Part shown: in pieces, positions 21,376 through 32,450 of the stretch
Layout of the letters: every line of letters begins with the position of its first letter
Numbering within the stretch: the stretch's first letter is position 1
Origin: Eutreptiella sp. 'Long Island Sound 2002'
Lineage: Eukaryota; Euglenozoa; Euglenophyceae; Eutreptiales; Eutreptiaceae
Assembly: GCA_964036045.1 (NCBI GenBank)
Contig: OZ038379.1
Span: 113,797,604 to 113,861,603, forward strand
DNA: 64,000 nucleotides
Direction of reading: 5' to 3'
Notes under the pieces: generated by a model
Told to the model about the DNA's origin: nothing
Seen by the model: the letters and a program-made list of their open reading frames with translations, nothing else
The model's database searches: none
Translations under genes and position numbers: made by a program

Positions 21376-23417
21376 GCAAACAACATCACATGACACCCTG
21401 AGTACTCCCCGGCTCTACCCATGGTCAGGGCCCGGGCACCACCCTAGAGGCTGATGTACTAACAGTGTCGGGTGTACGCGTAATTCATGGCAAAACACCA
21501 CCCCCAAGGGAGCCCGCAGCCCCCTAGTACCGGCAGCAGGGCTCCCGGAAAAAACCAGCGATCCCCAGAGAGGTCGGCTGGTATAGCCTCCCCCTCCTCT
21601 CCCCTTTCGTGCCCTTGCCCAACCCACAAGGCCCTCCGAGAAGCCCTGGCAGGCACATGCCCCGCGCTGCGTGCTTCTGCCCCCCCTACCGCCGCCCCCG
21701 CGCGCGCCCCAGTGGCCCCCCCGCCTCCGTTCCCAACGTGCACCCCTGCCCCAGAGCAGCGAGGCCTACGGTAGGGAGGCCCCCAAAAGTTGGGGCTTCG
21801 GTGGCGCCGCCGCGGCCAGGTGTGTGCACGGAAGGCAGGGACAAAGGGCACCAGGGGGGGGGGGGGAGACAAAGGTGAAGAGAAGGGCAAAGGCAGGGTG
21901 GGGAAGGGGTTATGAGACGGAGGGTGGACCCTCCCCCCTCCCCCCTCCCCCTGGGCATAACAATGCTCCTGCCGCGGTCCCGATGCCTCCCCCCATGTGC
22001 ACCCCCTTCTCCGTATACCCTTGTCCTAAAGAAAAGCTGCCACCAGGGGCTAGGAGAGGGATCTGCGTCCCTGGGCCCAATACAGTCGCGGCAAGCAGGC
22101 CCCCCCCAGCGGCACTTCGCCGGCGGCCAGGTCTGTTTAGAGGGGTACAAGGCAGGTGGCCGAGTGGCAGCGGGTCACTGGGAGAGTGAGGGGACCCGCG
22201 GGCAAGAGGGAGTGGTGGCACGGCCCGGTAGGACCCCGCCCCTCCCCCCAAACGACCGACCTCCCCTCCCCCATAGCAGGGGATGGTGCCAAAGCCTACT
22301 ACTACGGCGCCACTGCCCCGAGGCAAGGGCGCCCACCCTCCGGTGCTACTACCCCCCTCCCCCCCCCCTGTCAATAGCACTTGTGGGTGGTGCTCTATGC
22401 CGGGCGGAACCCGCCCATGCTTGTGGTGCTCTATGCAGGGCAAACCCCTCCAAAAAGGGGGCCATAGGCCCCCTGCACCCCCCCCGGAATGGGCGGCGCG
22501 GCCCCGCTGGGGCGGTTCGAGGCCACGCAGCCCTCGCGCGGCAACCACCAGACACCGAGAAGAGAGATGAGCGGGTTCGTGTACCCGCCGCAGAATGAAG
22601 CCCCTGGAACATGCTGCCCAGTTCCCCCCGTCCGGCTGAACACCCCACGGTAAAGTATTGCAATATCCTTTGAGTATGTGTATGGTATAAGGCTCCCCGG
22701 CCACCACCCTGGCGCCGAGAGCAGAGGGGGAGTGTGCGAGGGGTAAAAGTGCCCGGTCCCCCAAAGGCAGTCCCAATGGTGAGTGCACCAACGGAGGGGG
22801 CATGTCTGCGGGGTAATTTTGTATATTACGTGATCCACGCAACTCCCCGGTAATACTGGCTTAAATAATCCTTAAAGGGTTAAAGGGCCTCCCACAGACC
22901 GAGTTAAGCGCGCCCCCCAAAGCCGCACTCAACCGGCCGCGTCGGAGCGAGCCCATAGTTTGGGTATGACGGGCCATACGTAAGTGCTGGTGGTCACGCC
23001 TCATGGCATCCCCGCAGGCTTAAACTGCCCAAGGGGGCCCTAAGTACCGTACTATTCGGGAGTTAAGTCCCGGCGGAAGTTAAGAGGACTCAAGTTGAGT
23101 CTCCGCTACTGTTACCCCGGAGTTATGATCTCCGGTGCAGCCTTTTCACCTCGCCTGCTTGCTGCTTAGCGGAGCCGGTCATGGGCAGGGGGTAACCCCA
23201 TCATAAAGCTCGCAGAAGCGGGGAGTTAGTACGTTCTTTGGACCGGAGGACCGATCCCGGGGCTCTACTGATGGAGCAGCCCAACGCCAAAGTAGGTAGG
23301 GAAAGCCGGTCAGGGCGTGTCTTAGCAACGGCCGCCAACCGGGCACGGCCCTATGAACGCCCAGCCAACGAGCACGCGCCTTCACAGACTACCGCCCCCA
23401 GACAGCACCCCCCAGAC
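21376..23417. other. GC-rich region without a recognised gene
   Basis: Strongly C/G-rich with mono-C and mono-G tracts. The longest frame is 310 codons on the minus strand (22,842-21,910), rich in Gly, Pro and Ala with no motif I know; the opposite strand is also open for 228 codons, which points to base composition rather than coding. A short direct repeat, CTTGTGG..GTGCTCTATGC, occurs at about 22,380 and 22,420. 22,850-23,400 has a CCGGAGTTATGATCTCCGG hairpin but no rRNA or tRNA that I can identify. Confidence 0.4.
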
Positions 23418-23570
23418 ACTGGTATCCAGTGGTTTTCTTTCAATCACGTATCACACCCACCAATGTGGTCCTCCTCTTCAATTTAGTCCACGGCTGCAGA
23501 GTGTTTCCGGGTCCAATAAGTGCAATGCGCCTCAATGCCTTCTAGCCATTTATTGGCTCCATGGCTGGGG

Positions 23571-23810
23571 TCTGGCAACAAGGGCTGAAGTACCCTACTG
23601 TACAACATTCAAGCAGCACTGCAGAAAAATATACCCTACCGGAAGATACCGAAGTATTCTATGATCACAACACCTATACTACACATGTCAAGCCGCCTAA
23701 AGTCAGGCCATATGCCGAGCCGTCTTCCGATTAGCCGCTCCGGGTCTCGAACCAACGCTCCCCTGCCTTGGGGTGTAGCGCACTACGGTTGAGCTATGAC
23801 GACAGTTACT
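23571..23810 (-). mobile_element. tRNA-derived SINE, copy 1
   Basis: About 240 bp repeated at 35,741-35,985. The head on the minus strand has a Pol III A box-like TAGCTCAACCGTAGTGCGCT (23,778-23,797) and a B box GGTTCGAGACC (23,743-23,753) with tRNA-like spacing, but the T-stem does not pair, so it is a tRNA-derived head rather than a working tRNA. The body includes GAATACTTCGGTATC and ends with GTACAGTAGGGTACTTCAGC, which resembles LINE A's 3' region. It lies within the 3' part of LINE B. Confidence 0.7.
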
Positions 23811-23999
23811 TATATAGTCCCCCCCCGGCGGCACATCAAACTTAGAAATCGAAATCGTAAAATCCATTGACATCTGTGGGGACGGTGTGTCCACTTGGTA
23901 CACTCGTGGGATGATCTGTCTCACTGGTGTCGTGGTCGGTGACTCTCTTGTGCCCTGTGGTGAACCCGTGTCGCACATAAGGATAACAGACTCATGACT

Positions 24000-24600
24000 T
24001 CATGGCACAAAATCATTGTGTTCACGAGATCGTGGAGGTGGTGTACCTACCCGTCCACTAAAGAACTGCACGGCTGACTCTTCGTCTGGTGTTGACGATG
24101 TAAAATTCAACAATTTTGTGTTCACTATCCATAGTGGGCTCCTCGTGCGACCCTCCCCTGCCCATCTATCCACTACCTCGTTTTCTGCCGGCCCTGCGTG
24201 TGAAGGTACACGATGCACTGTCACATGTGTGGCATACACCTCCAAGAGGATCAAAATTTGCTTCCAGAATTCCGTATGTTTGACGGGGCCTGGGGTAGTT
24301 CTCCACTTGCTTCGCTTCCATTTCATGGCCTGCCCATTGCGCCCATCCACTATGTATTTTGAATCGCACATGATGGATGCGGGTCGCAACGACGTTGCTT
24401 CATTGAGTGCCCTCAATACTGCGATGACTTCTACTTGTCCTATTGTTTGCAACTCCCCTACCGGTATGAAGTCACTCGCATTCATCTCAGGTTGAGAGGG
24501 AAAATATACACCAAACCCCCCCACCCGTGGTCAATCCACCTGTGGTCTGTCACAGGATCCATACGTCCATATCATATCCCTCCCCTCCTGTTGTAAAGAC
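24000..24600 (-). pseudogene. RNase H domain of LINE B
   Basis: A nearly complete domain in one minus frame from 24,524: GGFGVYFPS, FIPVGELQTIGQVEVIAVL (Glu motif, AEL changed to VEV), SIMCDSKYIVDGRNGQA (second Asp), THVTVHRVPSHAGPAENEVV (catalytic His kept) and DRWAGEGRTRSP (final Asp). The N-terminal DGS region is shifted out of frame at a C7 tract near 24,516-24,522 and reads YGSCDRP, so the first Asp is lost. Downstream it joins the 3' region and SINE. Confidence 0.85.
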
Positions 24601-24824
24601 TCCAACAAAGAGCGGACTTGTTCCCCTTTTTGAAGCTTTCGTAGAGTCCTTTGGTGTGATTTCTCTTGCTCTGGTGTCGAGGATGAAGGCCGTGTCCGAG
24701 ACACTGCAGTGTAAATCCACTGCCTTGTTTGAAGGCAGTCCTACAATACAGCAAAAATTTTTCGGGCTTCACCCCTGTTCACACTTAGTCCGGAAAGCTC
24801 CGACCAGGTACGCAATATATGGGA

Positions 24825-25200
24825 CTAGCCTTTGACGAAATGGGAAGCATTCACTGACCGCTTGGAAAAACGCACAGAAATCCGTACGCTCCAGTTGGCT
24901 TGTCTGGCTGCCCATAAAAGCAGTCCTTGTGCAGTGGACAGTGTCTTGAGATGGTCGTGTGAGATCTCATATACAGATGTGTTTAGGCACTTGGAAATTG
25001 TGTCACAAACGAGCAAGAGAAATTTGCAATTAAAAAGTGCCTGTGGTACCGTCTCAACCTCACCACACAAACAACAATGGCGTTGCCCTTGGAGCCAAGA
25101 CTTCGGTCTGACCCCCACGTTCAGCTTGGTCCACAAGCTCTCTCTTTGATGAACTCTTTACTAGAGTGTGGCAAAATCAGCTTATGAAAAGCACACAATA
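24825..25200 (-). pseudogene. Cys/His finger (zf-RVT type) of LINE B
   Basis: The minus strand reads RHCCLCGEVETVPQALFNC then LLVCDTISKC and LSTAQGLLLWAARQANW. It matches the finger of copy A, with His changed to Gln in the VETVxHAL position. About 225 bp of linker leads to RNase H without the insertion that splits copy A. Confidence 0.75.
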
Positions 25201-25371
25201 CCTCCACAGGTTGTTGTCTCGTGGTCTCTTGAGACGCCAAGGTGAAGCGAAAAAACGTCTTTGGGCAGCCTTGCAGAATAATAGACGCGCACTAAATAGG
25301 TGAGTCATTGGACTGTGCATTGGAAATCGTCTGTGCATGTTCAGAAAAACTACAATGAAAAGAGGGGGGTA

Positions 25372-27256
25372 TCAAACCAAACTTCCAAGGACTATGCAAC
25401 AGATCCGAATTAGTGACCAATCCCTCTTTGACCAAACGGTGGAATAGTAAGAGTACCCCTGTTCATTGCGGAACAGGGCACTGTGGTGTAGTGGGACCTC
25501 TCCCACTGTCACGCGTTCATTCAACGACAAAGGCAAGTGGCGTCTCATCTGCGAATATGCTTTACATGACAATCCAATAGAGAGAATCCCAAGGTACCAA
25601 ACCCAGGTGTAAGGTCGGCAAATGCTGAAGGTCCAGACAGGACCCCACAGAGTCTGCCCATCGCTCAAATGATTCCACACACAAAGGGGCGAAGTGGTGG
25701 GGTTTCCCAAAAAATGCAAAAACAAGGAAGCATGATGGAAGAGAACAAAGTTGCGTGCACCTTTACCGCAAGAATGTCCAAACTAAGACAGCTTCAAACC
25801 CCACGAGTCAAGGCCCAAGGCCGTCTCCATCATTGTGCACATCTCATGAACAATTTCTTTGCCGGCATAGCATATCCGCGCCGGGAGTATCCAAAGAGGT
25901 TATACCCATGGTTCCAAGAGTTGTCCCTTTTTTGCCCGTGTCATATCCATGTCACGGATGGTTTGGGCACGAAGAAAAGAGTTTGAGATAGCCAACGCAA
26001 AAACGTCCTTTTCCGTGACATTTCCGATCATCACCCCCAGATATTTAATTTTGTCCGCTACCTTTAGCCCCAAAGACGCCACAAACATTTGGATGTTCAA
26101 TCTTGGATGTTCAATCCTTTCACTAAAACTTTTGACTTTGAAACATTGATGCGCAACCTAGTTTGGAACCCAAACGTGCGCAGCGCATGGACGATGTCCT
26201 CTAAAAATGGTTCCACCTCATCGTCCGAACAAGCAATATATACAGCAAAATGATCTCCATACATGCGCACACAAAATTTGGATGTATTGTCTGTAAAATG
26301 TGAAAAGTCACTGAGGCAAAAAGCACAAAGAGTGCCGGGGAAAAAGGGTCCCCTTGCCTTATTCCTGCTGTGGGAATCCAAGTGACATCCCGGATCACAA
26401 TGCCTTGAATACAAAATGACACTGGAGCCTGCAACAGTTGCATCATAGGGGCAATCACGCCTGTTGGCAAACCTATCAACTGGAACATCGCATGTGCATG
26501 TTCAAATGTGATGGTGTTGTGTGCCTTTTCAAAATCCACCACCAAAACAAAACCTTCTGGTATGGCCTCCCAAAAGCTCCAGCAATGATGCAGGTTTTTG
26601 GTACATGTCTCGCCCCTTCATGAACGCGGCCTGTTGTGTTGGCATAGCTGAAGAAAAACGTCCTCATGTTGGAGTAAACCAATTGTGGAGATCCACTTCG
26701 GCATCACATTAACAATGGTCAGTGGCCTCAGCTCGGTGATAGAATCAATGAAACTGCCTTTAGGGATATTTATTTGTACCCCCCTTGACCAACCTTGGCC
26801 GAGCGGAACCCCCCCCAATGGATAGGTGTACGTGTGGTGCATGAGGGGCACAAAAAAGGACTGAAATGTCTTATACACCTTCGCTGATACCCCATCGAGT
26901 CCCGGTGACGGGCCCTCCTTTTCTTGGTCTAACGCCGTGCGTACCAACGTCAAATCTGCAGGTTTCAATAAAAGGGGCAAACATGCCTTCAACTTGTCCA
27001 AAGGCAAGTACTGTTTCAGGTACCTCGCCAGCTTATCCCTTCCCACACGTGACGGTTCGCTAATGGCATCCCAAGGGTCCCGCAGGCACCTCGCAATCGC
27101 TGCCCTCGTCAACTCTACCTGGCCATAGCGATCCCTCAGTGTGGAAATCTGCTTCTTGCACTGCAGTTCCCGCATCAATCGCTGTATGTGTTGAGTGCGC
27201 AGTGCCTCCTGTCTGGGTGTGACTTCATCTGATGCCTCACTCAACTGCATGTGCAA
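25372..27256 (-). pseudogene. Reverse transcriptase of LINE B (active site mutated)
   Basis: Motifs: GPSPGLDGVSAKVYKTF, LRPLTIVNVMPKWIST, MVVDFEKAHNTITF (motif A), AGIRQGDPFSPALF (motif B), RMYGDHFAVYIA (motif C, where copy A has RMYVDD, so one catalytic Asp is His) and KIKYLGVMIGNVTEKD. They lie in three minus frames (27,256-26,618; 26,545-26,201; 26,414-25,900), then the thumb to about 25.37 kb. Confidence 0.9.
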
Positions 27257-27277
27257 TTTCGATTTCCCACTGACCGA

Positions 27278-27822
27278 CTATGTGTTTGGTTGTCGTACTC
27301 TGCCACGGCCACTAGCATAGAATATGCTACTCCTTCCGCCTGTGGATAGAAACCCATCTCTGCCAATAGCTATTTCCCTTGTTGTGAGACACCCGGTGTC
27401 GTGGAGGAATGCAAGCACGCCTGTGCTGGGGTGGTATTGGCGACATAGTATGACCATCAATGCAACGAGGCCTCCCGCCAGAGGATGATGCGCCAACTCC
27501 CAGGAGCTGTGATGCTTAGGAAGTAGGTGCAGACGTTCCGAAATATCCTCTATCACATTGCAGTCATCGAGGAATTGCAGGGGCCTACGGTACCGCCGTC
27601 TGCCTGCTACGGTCACCGTGGGTGAAAAGGTTGCCAACACCATCAAGTGGTCGGCCTATACATCCACCCGCTTGGGATAGCTAGAAGTGACTGCATTTAG
27701 TAGCGATGTGGTGGCAAACATCTTGTTAAAGCGTTGTTCCCTGTTACTCTCCGGAATTAACTCATTGAATTGTCCTAGAAAGCCCCATGTCCAACTAGAA
27801 GGTGATTCAAATGACTTGTCAC
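27278..27822 (-). pseudogene. Endonuclease C-terminal part of LINE B
   Basis: Minus-strand VAGRRRYRRPLQFLDDCNVI and SERLHLLPKHHSSWELAHH align with copy A (GKCRFRTPLQFLANC, ESWEMAQR). Upstream, the DNA aligns to copy A up to about 27,823, where the orientation flips. Confidence 0.65.
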
Positions 27823-27829
27823 GCTAGCA

Positions 27830-28656
27830 GGGAATTTGTCAAGCAATTTCATTTGAATCCATCGACGGTGATGGTTACGGATAGGGCTGTGGTTGCCATT
27901 GGCATGCACTCTCCCTGATTTGCTTGGTATTCGCGATTTACGCCACACAGCATTGGGTTAGTAAAGCCACCCGTCATGCGCACAAAGATGCTTTTCCAAC
28001 GCGGGGTGAAGCCGTCAGCAGAGCTGTTTAATGAGCCAGACTTGCCTAACAACATCTATGTCCTACAACCCCACACGCCTTGGCTTCAGGAGCTTTATCA
28101 ATGTTTCTCGCTTGACAAGACCAGCGGTGACGAAGTTCCTGGGAGTGACACACAGAACACGAAGTATGTGTTCGTGCAATTGTCTTAGGACAAAATACAG
28201 CCTATCGTCGACAAGTTTGGAGGAAAGGAGCGATTCTCCATACAAACGATTCCATGGTACGAAGGGGACTTTGACTACTCTCCTGAGATGATGGAGCTCT
28301 GGGTGAACAAGGAGTGACAAGCCGAGGTAGCCCCCTATCTGTTTGGCCACATCATGAGTCAATTTTGGGATGGTGGCTTTGTCCTCACCTCAGACGTTAT
28401 GACTGGCTAGTTGGAGTCTTGTAACAAGGTCCGCATTGGCCTCAGATATACGGGCAAGAAACATTTCCTAGAGGCCTTGCCGAAGTTGCTGGCTGTGGGT
28501 CTAAATGGCAAGCTCGAGCTGACGGGAGAGTGGATCAACGAAAGGGATGCTACTAAGTCGGAGGCGATGCACAGTTGGGATTCAGTGGAGGCTGGTTTTC
28601 TGACGGAGGCTCCATCCTATTCAACAGAAACTCAAGTCAAGGAGTTTTTTACCTGA
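27830..28656 (+). pseudogene. ORF1-like protein, C-terminal half, LINE B (inverted)
   Basis: Reads VMRTKMLFQRGVKPSAELF, WLQELYQCFSLDKTSGDEV, IPWYEGDFDYSPEMMELWV, GKKHFLEALPKLLAVGLNGK and similar, all aligning with copy A. In-frame stops: TAG after FVQLS (copy A has GAG), TGA at 28,315-28,317 after NKE (copy A also TGA), and TAG after DVMTG (copy A has CAG). Coding similarity continues in the same frame across each. Function inferred only from its position before the endonuclease. Confidence 0.6.
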
Positions 28657-28954
28657 TAGACTTGGCAGAAGTGGTCGTGAAAAAGATGAGCTGGTGTGTT
28701 GGTACTCTGAGGACTAGCACTTGGAAGGTGCGGGTACAAACCGTGAAGCGTCTCGTGGGGAAGGTCCTAACCTCAACGAGTGGGAAACGCCAGTTGACTA
28801 TCATCACCGGGGCGGAACGTCAATTCCGCAGTTCCCAAGAGTACAAACCATCGCAGGCTGCGCATCCTGTGGAACGGGAGAGAGATCAAGCTTACACTGG
28901 GCTTACAAGTCCAGTGCAGCGGAAGAAGCGGAGGGCGGGTCAAGAAGGTGAATC
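28657..28954 (+). pseudogene. ORF1 to endonuclease linker, LINE B (inverted)
   Basis: A basic, hydrophilic stretch (SPVQRKKRRAGQEGES near its end) just before the endonuclease start; the counterpart in copy A is 8.59-8.34 kb. It contains a nuclear-localisation-like KKRR. No named domain. Confidence 0.35.
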
Positions 28955-29570
28955 ATGATGACGCACCCACTGGTGCGCGGCTGCAAGGCCGCAACGTTTA
29001 ACGCCAATGGGCTTAAAACAAAAGTGCAGGTGGGCAATTCGAAAAGAAATAGGGCCTGCATCATGTTGACTGTGATGCGCACCCATGATATTGGAATCTT
29101 GGGAGTCCAAGAACCACATTTCTCATCAGCAGAAGAGCTTGCGGCATTTGATGAGTTACTCAAAGAACGAGACTGCCACCCCGTAGGTGGCTCAATCACA
29201 CCGGACAGGGGAGGGGTATGCCTTCTACTGACCGAGCAATGGCGCGTCATGCGATATGAACAACTACAACCGAGGATCTTAATTGCGGAAGTTATGGACA
29301 AACTTGATCAAAAATTAGTTATTCTGGCTGCACACTTTAGTGAGCAAGTTGAGGAGCGCCAGCGACTATTGCTGCAGCGGTCTTCCTCTTTGACAGGACA
29401 TCTCTTGACACTATGCGACCACAATTCTTTGCTATTTCCCACATCGGAACCGTTACAACCTGCAGTGGACGACACCCAGGCGGTGTTGGCGGGCGTGGGT
29501 CTGGAATTTTAGTGGCTCGGGAATACTAAACTACATGACTACTGGCTGCAGGTGCATAAACCGCCGGATG
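28955..29570 (+). pseudogene. APE-type endonuclease N-terminal part, LINE B (inverted)
   Basis: An open frame from 28,955 to 29,512 with CKAATFNANGLKTK (motif I), THDIGILGVQEPHFSS (Glu motif QEPH intact), GGVCLLL, and HLLTLCDHNSLLFP (GDxN with Cys). The frame ends at a TAG after GVGLEF, but similarity to copy A continues (WLGNTKLHDYW, KPPDD) to the inversion junction. The remaining C-terminal part is on the other strand at 27.28-27.82 kb. This is the best-preserved endonuclease half in the window. Confidence 0.8.
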
Positions 29571-29571
29571 A

Positions 29572-30210
29572 CTGTTCCAGCAGCTTTCGTCTCTCGGCAT
29601 CCAGCACGACCACATGCACTGCTGTCCACGTTGCCCAAAAAATCGATCAGCCTCGTAATATCTTTTGTGGACTTCTCAATGTCACGATACAAACAAACCC
29701 ACAAAGCCTATGTTTCCTCGCCACTGAATAAGGCACGAGCTTGCTCAGAGCTTTTGACAGCATCAATGGAAGATGGACGAATGGAGAAACCATCCTTGAG
29801 ATCAAACCCAGCAGACAAATATCGATACTCCTGCACAATAAATTCTTGCTCACTAAGATCAAAGAAGGACGCAAGCCGTAGGCTGTTATAGTCCGATAGG
29901 ATCGCGTGGTCGGGGGAAGATTGTTTGGAGACGAAGTCCTTGATGCTCATCTGGTGAAGAAACAATGATTCTGGGGGCAATAGTGGATGACCCAATATTC
30001 AGTGCCAACCAACAGACGGCGCAGGTGGCAGTACAGTTCATCGCTACAGTACTGCAGCGGTAGATAGTCATACACGAGCGTTGCCGCTATGCATGCGCCC
30101 ATGCACAAGCAGGTCGTACGGCCAGTCTTTCAACGACAGTCACTGGGCCAGCCCGGTCATCGCACGTAAAGCAACCTCTGGGTCAATAAAAAAAAGAAAG
30201 CACTAAGAAA
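29572..30210 (-). pseudogene. ORF1-like protein, N-terminal half, LINE B
   Basis: Minus strand: DYLPLQYCSDELY, MSIKDFVSKQSSPDHAILSD, FIVQEYRYLSAGFDLKDG and VVVLDAERRKLLEQ, aligned with copy A 10.13-9.45 kb, with two frame changes. The alignment weakens above 30.16 kb near an A-rich spot and stops where the GC satellite begins. Confidence 0.6.
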
Positions 30211-30239
30211 GCCAACCGGCTGGGCATGGCCCTCTGCCC

Positions 30240-31850
30240 CCCCAGCTCGTGCGCCTAGGCCGTTGGGGGTTGAGGGCCCCGCAGGCCCTCCCTTAGCACC
30301 AACCGCCGCCTGGGCAGGCCTATCCGACCCTTTAGCACGTGTGCCCGGGCCAATGGGTACTGCTGCCACCCGCAGGCCCTCCTTGAGCACCGACCGCCGC
30401 CTGGGCGCGACTCCCTGTCCCCCCCAGACTGCTGTGCCCAGGCCTCGGGGGTTGGTGCCCCCCGCAGCCCCTCCATGAGCAACGACCACCGCCTGGGCAG
30501 GACTCCCCTTCCCCCCAGACGTGCCTGGGCCTTGGCAGTTGCTGCCTCCGGCAGGCCCTGCTAGAGCACCGACCACCGACTGGGCAGACCTCCCCGTCCC
30601 CCTTGGCTGGTGTGCCCGGGCCTTGGTAGCTGGTGCCCCCCGCAGACCCTCCTTGTCAGCGACCACCGCCTGGGCAGGACTACCCGTCCCCCCGGATCGT
30701 GTGCCCGGGCCTTGAGAGCTGCTGCGCCCCGCAGGCCCTCCTGGGGCACCAACCACCGCCTCGGCAAGACTCCCCGTCCCCCCTGGCCGGTGTGCCCGGG
30801 CCTTGATAGCTACCCGTCCCCGCAAGCCCTCCTTGACCACAAACGACCGCCTGGGCAGGACTGCCCGTCCCCCTAGGCTGGTGTGCCCGGGCGTTGGGAG
30901 CCGCTGCCCGCCGCAGACCCTCATTGAGCACCGACCACCGCCTGGGTAGGACTCCCCGTCCCCCCAAGGTGGTGTGCCCGGGTCTTGGAGGCTGCTGTCC
31001 CGCGCAGGCCCTCCTTGAGCACCGACCACCGCCTGGGCAGGATTCCCCCGTCCCCCTAGGCTGGTGTGCCCGGGCCTTGGGAGCTGCTACCCCTCGCACG
31101 CCCTCCTTGAGCACCGACCACAGCTTGGGCAGGGCGCCCCAACTGCAAGACTGGTGTGCCTGGACCTATTGGGCTGCAGCCGCCCGCAGGCCCTCCTTGA
31201 GCACCAACCACCACCTGTGCAGGACTCCCCGTCCCCCCGGGCCCGTGCGCCCAGGCCTTGGGGGCTATTGCCCCCCGCAGGCCCTCCTTGAGCACTTACC
31301 ACCGCCTAGGCTGGACTCCCCGTCCGCCCAAGTTGGTGTGCCCGGGCCTTGGGGCTACTGCCCCCCACCATGCCCTGCTTGAGCACCGACCACTGCCTCA
31401 GCGGGACTCCCTGTCCCCCTAGGCCAGTGTGCCCGGGCCTTGGGACCTGCTACCCCCCGCACGCCCCCCTTTGGGCACCGAGCACCGTCCGGGCAGGACT
31501 TCCCGTCCCCCCCGGCCGGTGTGCCCGGGCCTTGGGAGCTTTTGCCCCCCCGCAGGGCCTCCTTGAGCACCGGCCGCAACCTGGTCAAGACTCCCCGTCC
31601 CCCCAAGCTGGTATGCCCGGGCCTTGGGACCTGCTACCCCCCGCGGGGCCTCCTTGAGCACCGACCACCGCCTAGACAGGACTCCCCGTGCCCTGAGGCC
31701 GGTGTCCTCGGGCCTTGGGGCTGCTGCCCCCCGCGGACCCTCCTTGAGCACCTACCACCGCTTGGGTAGGACTCCCCGTCCCCCCCAGGCTAGTGTTGCC
31801 CGGACCTTGGGAGCTGCTTCCCCTTGAAGGCCCCTCCTTGAGAACCAACC
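30240..31850. repeat. About 90-bp GC-rich satellite, block 1
   Basis: About 18 tandem copies averaging 90-91 bp. Each has CCCTCCTTGAGCACCGACCA, CCGCCTGGGCAGGACTCCCC and GTGTGCCCGGGCCTTGGGAG. Long Pro/Gly-rich frames on both strands (for example 290 codons minus at 31,029-30,157) follow from composition and repetition and are not genes. Confidence 0.9.
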
Positions 31851-32450
31851 AGCAGCTGGGTGGTTAGGGTGTGGCAACACGTCGCGTATGAGGGACTAGT
31901 GCCCCCGGAATACGGTACACGAGTCCAGTAGGAGCAGCCCATCGCAGGGCACCCCGTTGGTTTGACAGGCTTGTGCACGGCGTGGAAAGGACGGACAGGG
32001 GATAGAGGGCCCCACGGTGCTCGTTTCGGCCCTGGTTGAGACCAACAATAAGGCAGGTTACGCCTGGTGTCCGTTGCCGGCGGCCCAGGTGGCACCGACC
32101 CATGGGGTGGTAATGGGTCTGAATTAGACGAATCCCATGGGTGCAAAGTGCGGTTCAAACCTTGAGAGGAGCTGCGAATCGGAGGGGCACCACCCATCAT
32201 GTTAGGGAAAACCTTGACGCTCCAAGGGATCCCTTCGACTAGGAGTGTTCTCACCCCGCGCTACAGGGGTGGGTTACCTCCCGTAGTGGTGCAAATGTAC
32301 GAAGGAGGTACGTTTGAACGCGGCGTACAACAGTTGAGACCCTTAACAAGGGGAGTCACACGTCGGCCACCTTTGTGGAGATCCCCCACGCCAACCTACC
32401 GCGCCGCGACAGGACAGCGATAGAAGAAGAGTACAAGTAGTTGAGCCCAG
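31851..32450. other. Non-repeat spacer interrupting the 90-bp satellite
   Basis: About 600 bp with lower GC content and no repeat units, flanked by the same satellite on both sides. A 154-codon minus frame (32,254-31,790) has no known motif. It could be an inserted element or an older interruption; no terminal repeats were obvious. Confidence 0.45.

Larger units (their letters stand above)
27823..29571 (+). mobile_element. Inverted internal block of LINE B
   Basis: Plus-strand coding that in copy A lies on the minus strand: ORF1 C-terminal half, then the endonuclease N-terminal half. Both flanks stay on the minus strand and continue the copy A alignment exactly to the junctions. At 27,823 the left flank ends within the sequence equivalent to copy A 7.69 kb. 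At about 29,571 the right flank ends after VVVLDAERRKLLEQ. The inverted length is 1.75 kb. Confidence 0.8.
23418..30210 (-). mobile_element. LINE copy B: same family as A, with inversion and SINE
   Basis: Minus-strand order: 5' ORF1 portion (30.2-29.57 kb), then an inverted block (27.82-29.57 kb, on the plus strand), then endonuclease C terminus, RT, finger, RNase H and 3' region. It aligns with copy A along its full length; without the SINE it is about 6.55 kb. The 5' part fades into GC-rich satellite at about 30.2 kb. All ORFs are broken, and the RT active site is mutated. Confidence 0.85.

Noticed and set aside
21910-22842. 310-codon minus-strand frame in the GC-rich region
   Set aside because: The opposite strand is open as well, the composition is low in charged and hydrophobic residues, and no motif is present. 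High GC content explains it.
22850-23400. Possible rRNA segment
   Set aside because: GC-rich with some hairpins, but no conserved rRNA core sequence could be recognised.
23743-23813. A tRNA gene on the minus strand
   Set aside because: The A and B boxes are good but the T-stem and acceptor do not pair, and the sequence continues into a repeated 240-bp body found again at 35.7 kb. It is a SINE head.
30157-31769. Long Pro/Gly/Arg-rich frames on both strands (up to 290 codons)
   Set aside because: They arise from the GC-rich 90-bp satellite and occur in several frames of both strands at once.
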